From contig JANYFY010000019.1 of the NCBI GenBank assembly GCA_025359565.1, positions 57,168-121,167 of the forward strand: 64,000 bases of DNA, given 5' to 3'. Every line of letters starts with the position of its first letter. Within the stretch, counting starts at the first letter, position 1. The translations under genes and the position numbers were made by a program. Source of the DNA: Gammaproteobacteria bacterium. Its GTDB lineage: Bacteria; Pseudomonadota; Gammaproteobacteria; Steroidobacterales; Steroidobacteraceae. Under the pieces are notes generated by a model. That model saw nothing but the letters and a program-made list of their open reading frames with translations. It ran no database searches and was not told the origin of the DNA. Positions 39,301 to 46,206 of this stretch are shown here, piece after piece.

Positions 39301-41858
39301 TCACTGTCGCAGGCGGCTACGCGACCTTGGCGGCCATACCGGTTTTGCACACCGGTATCACCACCGGCTGTGCACAGTGTCATGGCGGATCAACGGCGTT
39401 GAAATTCTACAATAATAACTACACGCCGCTGTCGGGAGCCTTGCTCGCAGCACCTCATATTCCTGCCTTCACTGGCACGGACTGCGTTTCGTGTCATACG
39501 CCTAACTATGTCACGGGCGGCTTCGGGCCAATGAATATGAATCAGACTACCCATGCGGGAGTCGCGAATATGTCTTGTAATAGTTGTCATGAGGCGAATT
39601 TGAATTTCTTCATGGGCAACGCTAGCCCGCTTTTACAAGGTCGGCCAACGAATCACACCGCCGGCCAACAAGTTGCGCCGAACGACTGCATCCTTTGCCA
39701 TACCACAGCCAATTGGAGTACCACGGTATTGCCCACCGGGCATATGCCGAATCCCGCCAACCTAGCGTGTAACGTCTGCCACACGGCGGCACCCCTCAAT
39801 TACACGACGTTAGCGGCCAATTCGGTATTGCATAATGGCATCAGCGGCAATTGTGTTCAGTGCCATGGCGTGACGCCATTGACGTTCTACAATCACACGG
39901 CGGAACCTAAATCAGCGGCATTAGCGCCCTCCCATGTTCCATTTCTGTCCGGCACCGACTGCGGTGTCTGCCATTCATCGACGACTTACGCGGCGGGCAC
40001 TTTTGGGCCGATGAATATGACTCAGGCGACGCACGCGTTTGTCGCGACCACGTGCGTTACTTGCCACGAAAAGGGTTTAAGTTTCTCGATGGGGGCGGCT
40101 ACTCCTGCCTTGCAACCTCGTCCGAGCACAGGCTCGCATGTCTCGGGTCAGGGACTTACCAGTGATTGCTCGGTATGCCATACCACTGCTAACTGGAATA
40201 CCACTTCGCTGCCCGCGGGCCACATGCCGAATCCGGCTAATCAAGCGTGTGCTGTCTGTCACATCGCGATCGGTTCCACCGTCGCGAGTTACGCAACTCT
40301 TGCTAGCAACTCGGTTCTGCATACAGGGATCACTAGCGCTCAGTGCGCAAGTTGCCACGGCGGTACCACCGCCAAGCTTACCTGGACTAACAACTACACG
40401 CCCGTCTCTGCGGTACTGGCTCCCGCGCATATCCCCTACCTTGGGGGTACCAGCTGCGGCACTTGCCATACCGGTACATCGTATGCGGCGGGCACTTTTG
40501 GGCCGATGAATATGACTCAGGCGACGCACGCGTTTGTCGCGACCACGTGCGTTACTTGCCATGAAAAGGGTTTAAGTTTCTCGATGGGGGCGGCTAGTCC
40601 GGCCTTGCAACCTCGTCCGAGCACAGGCTCGCATGTCTCGGGTCAGGGACTTACCAGTGATTGCTCGGTATGCCATACCACTGCTAACTGGAATACCACC
40701 TCGCTGCCCACGGGCCACATGCCGAATCCGGCTAATCAAGCGTGTGCGGTCTGTCATACCTCGCCGATCACTCATAATTCTCTGAACTCAAATGCCAGCC
40801 TACACACTGGTATTGCTAGCGGCTGCATTGGCTGCCACGCAGCGCCGAATGCGACGCCGCCCGTCTACGCGGTTGGATTTACCCCGAAAGCCGCGGCAGG
40901 TTTATCGCCGCCGCATATTCCCACGGGCAGCACGCCTTGCGAGGCCTGCCATAACCCCAGCAGCTTCAGTTCGTTCAGCGGCACAGGCATGAGTTCGACC
41001 AAGCACACGTCGATGTTCGCTTACATTGGTACTACTTGCGACGCCTGTCACGACGCTTCCTCCCACGCAGCCTTTTATCCTGGATCAGCGTTAAACTTAA
41101 AAATTCGTGCTGATAAGAGTCCTAATCATTTTGTCGGGCGGGATTGTAGCGGCGGCGGGTGTCATGTGACATCGGATTGGGGTTCCGGCCACGCGCAGAG
41201 CGGCACGCAGCCAAAGACACGCAGCAGGATCGCCTCTGTTGTAAACGCTCCTCTTACGCAGCGGGGCCAAATTGGAATCGGAGAACCGCGAGAACCGGGC
41301 GTAGGACGTTCTGGCGTAGGGCATTCTACGGCGGTCACCGGTGGCATGACCCACGCAGGCATCACCGGCAATTGCATAAGCTGTCACAACGGTACCCTAG
41401 CAACCGGAAAAAGTCCGACCCACATTGTAAGCAGCAACACCTGCGAGACCTGCCACTCCACCATGGCGTGGTTACCGGCGCATTTCGATCACCAAGGAGT
41501 CAATACCAATTGCGCAAGCTGCCATAACGGTGTCAATGCACCTGGCAGGCCGATTAACCACATCCGTACAAGCGGTGAATGCAGTGTCTGTCACGGCACG
41601 GTCGCGTGGCGGCCGGTCTCTTTTAGTCATGCGGGCATCAACGCAACTTGCCAAAGCTGCCACAACGGCATCGCGGCAGTGGGCAAACAAGTGCAACACG
41701 TGATCACGACGCAAGATTGCAGCACCTGCCACAACACGCTGAGCTGGACTTTGGTTGCCCCGCCCAAGCCGCAGCTGAAACCTTTGCTACCGGGCAATCG
41801 CAAGAGCACGGGTGGTGGTGGTTCAGTAACCGCTCCGAAGAACGGTTCGAACCAGTGA
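36333..41858 (+). CDS. Giant multiheme cytochrome c (55 CXXCH plus one CX4CH)
   Basis: 1841 residues with a Sec signal peptide (LLGVIAPLVLATLVFAP). I count 55 CXXCH motifs plus CSGGGCH (CX4CH) near residue 1605. Architecture: hemes 1-12 in N-terminal 'CHNG' units; hemes 13-47 in seven pentaheme repeats of ~164 residues (about 387-1500), each with HIP....G..C..CH, GGFGP..M, GHMPNP and VLHTGI; a partial eighth repeat; a heme-free Gly/Arg-rich linker (~1612-1678); and six hemes in C-terminal CHNG units. No lipobox. Probably the outward-facing electron acceptor or donor of the conduit. It overlaps the barrel gene by 4 nt. Confidence 0.93.
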   Translation: MRKLRYLLGVIAPLVLATLVFAPHASFAATAPPPITVPFDHFTTGFELDGVHRDLPCESCHLNAVFKATPRNCGACHMSGSQFNATPKTTTHIPSTNNCIACHNTTSFRPQMHFDHAEVLGSCVSCHNGTNPQALGKNLAIHPKTSDLCEACHTVLSWNPPKVVDHTQIPLAVEGLCIICHNGVNASGQSKNHIKTTLECGDCHLTITWKGARFDHTGILSGCASCHNGVKSIGKQGSHMPTTNLCESCHTTGLGTKTPSWVPSKFDHTQMTVTTCATCHSGTFAIRGGTGHVSGKPVNHVPTIPASGDCGFCHGNTPAAESWDVIVASIPNLHTGFETTNSCAQCHGGQTFAGKPAPYTPMAISGISPTKSAPLAPPHIPVNAGTDCSFCHNSAYTTGGFGPATVMTDRTHTVVSSTCDTCHDTGKSFYVGSGTALQLRPQNHISSTDSRMVSGDCGQCHTTLNWKSSMMPIGHMPNPASQTCATCHTSSPNDYTAATLASVSILHTGITGNCALCHGDYSAALTWANNFTPKDAILTPSHIPYLSGTDCSSCHTTNYMTGGFGPTNMSAAKHAFVPSSCNTCHEAGLSFSLGASTPLLQGRPNDHLSSSDAQQVSGDCSACHNTTDWKSLTLPIGHMPNPGNQACAVCHTAIGTTFASYATLANISVLHTGISGNCSACHGNTTTPLTFFGTPIDDPKAAVLTPSHIPYLSGSDCSSCHTANYIAGGFGPTNMSAAKHAFVPSSCNTCHEAGLSFFMGTSIPVLVGRPKDHLVSTNPQMVTSDCSNCHQTTDWTSNKMPAGHMPNPGNQGCSVCHTAITSAFSSYATLASISVLHTGISGNCTSCHGGTTAPLTFFGSPIDDPKSAVLSPSHIPYLTGTECTACHAVNYVTGGFSATSMSAAKHAFVPTTCNTCHDTGTNFYVGATPPVHVIRPQNHILTPNPANQAPPNDCSQCHNTSVWTTPTKLPNNHMPIPGTQICTVCHVGNLTVAGGYATLAAIPVLHTGITTGCAQCHGGSTALKFYNNNYTPLSGALLAAPHIPAFTGTDCVSCHTPNYVTGGFGPMNMNQTTHAGVANMSCNSCHEANLNFFMGNASPLLQGRPTNHTAGQQVAPNDCILCHTTANWSTTVLPTGHMPNPANLACNVCHTAAPLNYTTLAANSVLHNGISGNCVQCHGVTPLTFYNHTAEPKSAALAPSHVPFLSGTDCGVCHSSTTYAAGTFGPMNMTQATHAFVATTCVTCHEKGLSFSMGAATPALQPRPSTGSHVSGQGLTSDCSVCHTTANWNTTSLPAGHMPNPANQACAVCHIAIGSTVASYATLASNSVLHTGITSAQCASCHGGTTAKLTWTNNYTPVSAVLAPAHIPYLGGTSCGTCHTGTSYAAGTFGPMNMTQATHAFVATTCVTCHEKGLSFSMGAASPALQPRPSTGSHVSGQGLTSDCSVCHTTANWNTTSLPTGHMPNPANQACAVCHTSPITHNSLNSNASLHTGIASGCIGCHAAPNATPPVYAVGFTPKAAAGLSPPHIPTGSTPCEACHNPSSFSSFSGTGMSSTKHTSMFAYIGTTCDACHDASSHAAFYPGSALNLKIRADKSPNHFVGRDCSGGGCHVTSDWGSGHAQSGTQPKTRSRIASVVNAPLTQRGQIGIGEPREPGVGRSGVGHSTAVTGGMTHAGITGNCISCHNGTLATGKSPTHIVSSNTCETCHSTMAWLPAHFDHQGVNTNCASCHNGVNAPGRPINHIRTSGECSVCHGTVAWRPVSFSHAGINATCQSCHNGIAAVGKQVQHVITTQDCSTCHNTLSWTLVAPPKPQLKPLLPGNRKSTGGGGSVTAPKNGSNQ
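37494..40936 (+). repeat. Seven tandem pentaheme-coding repeats inside the giant cytochrome gene
   Basis: Repeat units begin near 37494, 37981, 38489, 38977, 39479, 39957 and 40451 (period 478-508 nt), and a partial eighth unit starts near 40937. Each unit encodes five CXXCH motifs in the same order. The repetition is in the protein pattern throughout; at DNA level only some neighbours are nearly identical, so copies have different ages. Confidence 0.85.
39993..40755 (+). repeat. Nearly identical 268-bp direct repeats (39993-40260 and 40488-40755)
   Basis: The two segments, 495 nt apart, differ at about six positions by my reading, far less than the other units of the same array. A second pair, 38014-38106 and 38512-38604 (498 nt apart), differs at one position in 93. 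These mark recent duplication or gene conversion. Confidence 0.85.
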
Positions 41859-44344
41859 TCGAAATGGCGCAGTCTTCCAACCTGCGAGCGCAGGTGTCGC
41901 CGCGTTGGGCAATGGCGCTACTTGTGGGATCTTTAAGTTTACACAATGCTCCCGCAGCAAACTTACCGGGTGTTGCGCTAGGTCCTTTAGTGCAGGTGAT
42001 CAATACTGAAGAGAAAGAAGATCACGCAGATATCACCGTTCAGTTTGCGTGCTCAGTACGGTATATCGGTAACATGCCGATCAATCACGGAACTAGTACA
42101 ACCATTACTCTGCGTTTAGGGCCTGATTGTGGTTCGCTCCTAAATGGAGTGCCACCTGAGCTTCCGCTCGTCGGCGGGAATACTCCGTTGGTCACTAATG
42201 CGCGCCTCGAATCGATGATCCCCGGCGAAGTCAGGCTCGAACTTACCTGGGCGCGCGACTTAAATTTTGTGATGGCACCGAGCGCTTCAGGTTTAGGATT
42301 GCGGATTCGACTGTTGGGTACTGGCCATAAAAAAGCTAGCGCTTTCTTATCGGAAGTCGAAGCACCTCAAGGGTACGCAGTTAACCTGGATTCTTCGCAG
42401 AGCAAAATTGAGCACGAAAAAGTCGAAGCGGCTGCAGCTAGTCTACAAACCCAAGCCTTTGTGTCTGAGACCGATATCGAGGATCAACATTGGTATCGTT
42501 TGCGGGTAGGACCTTTCAGCACCAAGAAAGAAGCTGAGCGAGTATTGGAAGTTGCCTTGGCCACTTATCCACGTGCTTGGCTAGCTGTGAATGATGAACA
42601 AACTGATCTAACCATGGCGGAACATGCCGGTGTGCAATCCATTGCTGAACACGGGCCTACGGATCCTGCAACATCGGACGCTGAGCGCGCCAAAATATTC
42701 GCCGATGCACGGGTTTCGCTCGCCAAACATCAATACCCCGAAGCCACTGATTTGTTAACCCGTTTGCTCCGCCAGCCTGAATACGCAGGCCGAGCCGATG
42801 CGCAAGAACTTGCTGGCCTAGTGCGTGAACGGGCGGGCCAATTGGCGCAAGCGAAAGCCGAATATCAGGCCTACCTACTACGGTACCCCAATGGGTCCGC
42901 TGCCGATCGAGTACGCGGTCGCTTAACGGCGCTAGCCAACGCATCGCTAACACCCAAAAATGTTGGGGAATTTGGTGCGAAAGCTAGTACGGGTTGGACT
43001 TTAGCGGGAAGCACCGCGCTTACCTACCAGTATGGAAAAACTCAGACTAATGCCACCGGTGTCTCCACCAGCGCAACTTCGGTGAACGCGGCGCTCGTTT
43101 ATGGTGACTTGCTGTTACGGAACCGAGGTGAACGTTATGACTTTACCGCCCGCATTAATGCAGGTTATACCAAAAATATTTTAACCACTTCCGGCGGAAG
43201 CCAAGATCGAGCAACAGCGGCTTATGTTGAAGTCACGGATCGTACCGTGGGACTGACGGGCCGCCTCGGTCGTCAATCGCTCGCAAGCCAAGGGGGTATC
43301 GGCTTGTTTGACGGACTGTCTGTCGGCTACCAGGTTAACTCAAAGTTCACCATTGGTGCGGCCGCCGGTTTGCCAGCCTACACCAGCTACTCTTCAATAT
43401 CGAGTAAGCAGAAATTTGGTACGCTCTCAGCAGAATACGGACCCTATCGTAAGTCATGGGTATTTGACGCTTATTTATACGATCAAACGACAGCGGGTGG
43501 CACCGATCGGCGAGCACTCGGATTGCAGACTCGTTATTCGGTTCCGGGTTTCACCGCGGTGGTACTCACCGACTATGATATTCAGTTGCAATCACTTAAT
43601 TCGATCACGCTTATCGGCAACATTAAGGTGTCTAAGAACTGGGTGATGGGTATGGACGTTGATCATCGACGAAGTCCGCAGCTGTCATTAAGCAACGCGT
43701 TGATCGGTCAAAATGCCACCAGCATACCAACCCTGGAAAACGCACAAAAAATACCACCCGATCCGTCCTATACTTTGGCACAAATAAAACAATTTGCGTT
43801 AGATCGATCGGCCACCAGCGACACTTACGTCATCTCAGCCAGCCGTGCCATCGGCGAGCGCTGGCAATTCATGGCTGACGTCTCGGCCCTACGCCTCAGC
43901 GGAACCCCTGCCTCAGGAAATGTCGCCAAGACTTTATCGACTGGTTTGGATAAGAACGCCGCCATCACAGTGTCCGGTGCGAGCCTTTTACAGGCCAGCG
44001 ATTTACATATTTTTAGTCTCCGCGAAGATAATTCACCCAGTTCGCGCAGCACGATAGTGTCCTGGGATGCGCGTTTTGCGCTGCACGGTGCCTGGCGTTT
44101 AGGTCCCCGACTCAGTGTTGAGCAACTGACAAATCCCATGCTCGGTAGCAAACAAACGCTCTTTTTACCCCAAGTCCGTAGTGACTGGACTAGCCTTAGT
44201 AAGGTATTTGAACTGACTGCGGGATACCAAATTGAGCGGCAGCAAACCTTGCAGCAACCCACGCTATTTATTGGTCCTGCCCAGACTACTTCCCTAGATC
44301 AACGCGCCTTGTACGTATCAGCGGCATACCGTCTGCGCTTTTAA
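41855..44344 (+). CDS. Outer-membrane beta-barrel with AMIN-like, SPOR and TPR regions (porin of the conduit)
   Basis: 829 residues if the GTG at 41855 (overlapping the cytochrome TGA) is used; ATG 41864 is the alternative. Signal peptide (WAMALLVGSLSLHNAPAA). Residues ~30-150 are AMIN-like (GEVRLELTWARDL), ~195-255 are SPOR-like (WYRLRVGPFSTKKEAERVL), and ~285-365 TPR-like. From ~370 to the end is a beta-barrel closing in ...AYRLRF with the typical terminal Phe. As the only barrel in the operon it is the presumed porin sleeve. The frame open upstream of 41855 overlaps the cytochrome and is spurious. Confidence 0.82.
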   Translation: MIEMAQSSNLRAQVSPRWAMALLVGSLSLHNAPAANLPGVALGPLVQVINTEEKEDHADITVQFACSVRYIGNMPINHGTSTTITLRLGPDCGSLLNGVPPELPLVGGNTPLVTNARLESMIPGEVRLELTWARDLNFVMAPSASGLGLRIRLLGTGHKKASAFLSEVEAPQGYAVNLDSSQSKIEHEKVEAAAASLQTQAFVSETDIEDQHWYRLRVGPFSTKKEAERVLEVALATYPRAWLAVNDEQTDLTMAEHAGVQSIAEHGPTDPATSDAERAKIFADARVSLAKHQYPEATDLLTRLLRQPEYAGRADAQELAGLVRERAGQLAQAKAEYQAYLLRYPNGSAADRVRGRLTALANASLTPKNVGEFGAKASTGWTLAGSTALTYQYGKTQTNATGVSTSATSVNAALVYGDLLLRNRGERYDFTARINAGYTKNILTTSGGSQDRATAAYVEVTDRTVGLTGRLGRQSLASQGGIGLFDGLSVGYQVNSKFTIGAAAGLPAYTSYSSISSKQKFGTLSAEYGPYRKSWVFDAYLYDQTTAGGTDRRALGLQTRYSVPGFTAVVLTDYDIQLQSLNSITLIGNIKVSKNWVMGMDVDHRRSPQLSLSNALIGQNATSIPTLENAQKIPPDPSYTLAQIKQFALDRSATSDTYVISASRAIGERWQFMADVSALRLSGTPASGNVAKTLSTGLDKNAAITVSGASLLQASDLHIFSLREDNSPSSRSTIVSWDARFALHGAWRLGPRLSVEQLTNPMLGSKQTLFLPQVRSDWTSLSKVFELTAGYQIERQQTLQQPTLFIGPAQTTSLDQRALYVSAAYRLRF

Positions 44345-44349
44345 AACGT

Positions 44350-44949
44350 ATGCAATGCCGCATTGTGTGGGTTATCGGAGTGGGGGTTCTAACGCTCGGG
44401 GTCATGACCGGCTGTAATGTCATCGCAGCGAAGACGGTCTCAAGCGCTAGCGCCGAAATTGTCGACGAACAAACGGGTAGCACTCTCTCGGTCGTAGCAA
44501 AGCCGCTGGTATTTGCGCGCGAGCGTACCGACGTTGCGGCGCATGCGCGCGACTACGCCACAATCGTAGCCCTAGAGCTTGATCAATCCGGAAAATACGC
44601 TTACAACTTATTGTTGTATCGATGGTCCACGGTAGACCGACGTATGTCACCTCCTCCTGAGGATAACGTCGGTAAACTGCAAATACTTGCCGAAGGTCGA
44701 ACTATTGAATTAGCTCCGTTGGAGCGCCTACCGATAGGCCTAGCAAAACGCAAGGAGTTACACACCCCGGAGCGCGGCGACATAGTGACCCACGCCTACG
44801 CCATTGACATTGCAACTCTTAAGTTTATCGCTAATAGTGGCGTCTTAAGTGTGCGCATGCCACAAGAAACTTTCGATTCACCCTTTGCGTTATGGGAAGA
44901 CGGGCGCAAAGAGCTGCAGCAATTTTTATTGAGAGTAGGCGCTCCTTAG
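44350..44949 (+). CDS. Putative lipoprotein, last gene of the multiheme operon
   Basis: 199 residues, starting 5 nt after the barrel gene. Signal peptide with a lipobox ending VMTGC (Cys ~22), so lipid-anchored. The remainder is a small mixed fold with no family I recognise. Tight spacing suggests it belongs to the porin-cytochrome complex, perhaps as an assembly or anchoring factor; that is inference from position only. Confidence 0.75.
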   Translation: MQCRIVWVIGVGVLTLGVMTGCNVIAAKTVSSASAEIVDEQTGSTLSVVAKPLVFARERTDVAAHARDYATIVALELDQSGKYAYNLLLYRWSTVDRRMSPPPEDNVGKLQILAEGRTIELAPLERLPIGLAKRKELHTPERGDIVTHAYAIDIATLKFIANSGVLSVRMPQETFDSPFALWEDGRKELQQFLLRVGAP

Positions 44950-44988
44950 AGTTGGATAACTCTCCATTGAGTGGTGGATTATCCACCA
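44949..44988. other. Two adjacent inverted repeats after the multiheme operon
   Basis: GAGTTGGATAACTC (44949-44962) has 5-bp arms, and TGGTGGATTATCCACCA (44972-44988) has 7-bp arms with a 3-nt loop. They start at the lipoprotein stop codon and precede a pseudogene. Without a T-tract they are weak intrinsic terminators; they could instead be remnants of a mobile or repeat element. Confidence 0.5.
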
Positions 44989-44992
44989 TTAG

Positions 44993-45310
44993 ATGGTAAG
45001 CGATTACGCCACTATTGAATCAAGCACTGCGCACCCTGCAAGTGGTCGTAGTAACCGGACCGCGCCAGACCGGGAAAAGCGCTTTTGTGGAATTCCACCC
45101 AGCACTCCAAGACCGGCCCTATCTCTCTCTGGACGGTGCAACCGTGTTGCGACGGGTACGCGACAACCCTGTCGCTTTCGTACGTAGCGAATGGCGTATG
45201 ACGATAGACGAAGTGCAGCGAGAGCCCGAATTGATTTTAGCCGTCAAGTCCGTGGTCGACCGCCAAAGACCTTCAATCCGTGGCCAATTCGTACTCAAGT
45301 GGGCGAGTGG
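44993..45310 (+). pseudogene. AAA_14/DUF4143-type ATPase, truncated and frameshifted fragment
   Basis: From ATG 44993 the reading MVSDYAT shifts frame near 45012 into LLNQALRTLQVVVVTGPRQ, whose TGPRQTGKS Walker A and TIDEVQREPEL Walker B are typical of the AAA_14 ATPases often found in toxin-like or mobile contexts. The similarity stops near QFVL (~45297), where the usual 'LTGS' continuation is lost. Only the first quarter to third of such a gene remains. Clearly non-functional. Confidence 0.7.
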
Positions 45311-45469
45311 ACGCGTTTTTTTGAGTACGATACCGATAAAGATGGCGTGATGTGGCTAAGCGGTGCAGCGAGGACGCAGGAAGCCATAGACAAAGCAATA
45401 TCGATCGCTCGTGAGACGGAGCACGTAAAGTCTGTGCATAGCGACCTGAGCATCAAAAAAGACGATTAA
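45311..45469 (+). pseudogene. C-terminal fragment of a BON-domain protein
   Basis: Read in the frame ending at 45469, residues FEYDTDKDG then LSGAARTQEAIDKA and HVKSVHSDL match the end of BON (osmotic/stress) proteins. The N-terminal half is absent: it is joined directly to the ATPase remnant. No start codon or signal peptide of its own. This is a deletion scar joining two unrelated genes. Confidence 0.65.
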
Positions 45470-45499
45470 TAATGTAAACGCGAAACCAATCTATGAAGA

Positions 45500-45537
45500 G
45501 ATGACGCACCCAACAAAAACGTGCGTCATCACTTTTT
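45500..45537 (+). terminator. Strong hairpin with T-tract beside petC
   Basis: GATGACGCAC (45500-45509) and GTGCGTCATC (45521-45530) form a perfect 10-bp stem with an 11-nt loop, followed on the plus strand by ACTTTTT. Its right arm overlaps the petC stop codon (45529-45531). The T-tract favours termination of plus-strand transcripts; from the petC side the hairpin lacks a clear T run but may also act. Confidence 0.7.
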
Positions 45538-46203
45538 CCAGGAAGTTAAATGATCGTCTGATGTGCTGAGTCGCGCCCACACCATCCGTTTAACGAGATA
45601 AAGCAAGCTGGTCAGCAACACAAGGTACGCCAAAACGTAATAACCCATTCGAATACGTTCTTTGGCATGAGGATCCGCAGCCCACGCTAAAAACGAAGTT
45701 ACATCGCGCGCCTTCCCGTGTATATCGACGAGTTGCGCGGCGGTTGTCGCACTAGAGATGCCGAGTGCATCGGGCATCTTGGTGCCTGGGTAGATTAAGT
45801 TGTCTACACTGCCGTTAGAGGTGTTGTGATAGCCTAGTAGATAGGCGTATAAATAGTTCATTCCACCATCCCGAGCTTTGGTAATTAGACTCAAGTCAGG
45901 GGGAACTATGCCAAACGACTGTAGCGCATCTTTATCAGCCAACACGGCCAACATCGGATTATCCACGGATTCACTACCTCGCCACTCGTCAATTTTGGGT
46001 TTGGGGATACCGATGCTAGTGAGGTCGCGGTAGCGGACGTACTTTAGGCTGTGACAGCTACGGCAGTTCGTCATCATGGAATCCGCACCGCGCCCGAGTG
46101 TCGCTGTATCAGTCGCAATCTGAACAGTGCTCATGTCGGCTAGGGCCGACATCCCTAGTAACGCAAGGCATGTTACGACTAACAGTAGCGTAAATTTTTT
46201 CAC
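45529..46203 (-). CDS. petC: Cytochrome c1 of the bc1 complex
   Basis: 224 residues. Signal peptide (FTLLLVVTCLALLGMSALA), heme site NCRSCHSLKYVRYRDL near residue 47, and a C-terminal transmembrane anchor (YYVLAYLVLLTSLLYLVKRM). The mature domain faces the periplasm and takes electrons from the Rieske protein. Last gene of HiPIP-petA-petB-petC, 3 nt after petB. Confidence 0.95.
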   Translation of the reverse strand: MKKFTLLLVVTCLALLGMSALADMSTVQIATDTATLGRGADSMMTNCRSCHSLKYVRYRDLTSIGIPKPKIDEWRGSESVDNPMLAVLADKDALQSFGIVPPDLSLITKARDGGMNYLYAYLLGYHNTSNGSVDNLIYPGTKMPDALGISSATTAAQLVDIHGKARDVTSFLAWAADPHAKERIRMGYYVLAYLVLLTSLLYLVKRMVWARLSTSDDHLTSWKK

Positions 46204-46206
46204 CCG

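Noticed and set aside
40077..40562. Antisense open frame (161 codons) within the repeated cytochrome units
   Set aside because: A by-product of the repeated CXXCH coding sequence; a matching antisense frame appears in the neighbouring unit (40572-40775).
37494..40936. Regular repeats that might suggest a CRISPR array or satellite
   Set aside because: The ~490-nt period and conserved heme motifs show these are protein-coding modules, not short repeats with spacers.
41648..41854. Upstream extension of the barrel protein frame into the giant cytochrome
   Set aside because: It overlaps the last CXXCH units in another frame and has no signal peptide; the proper signal peptide starts after GTG 41855 or ATG 41864.
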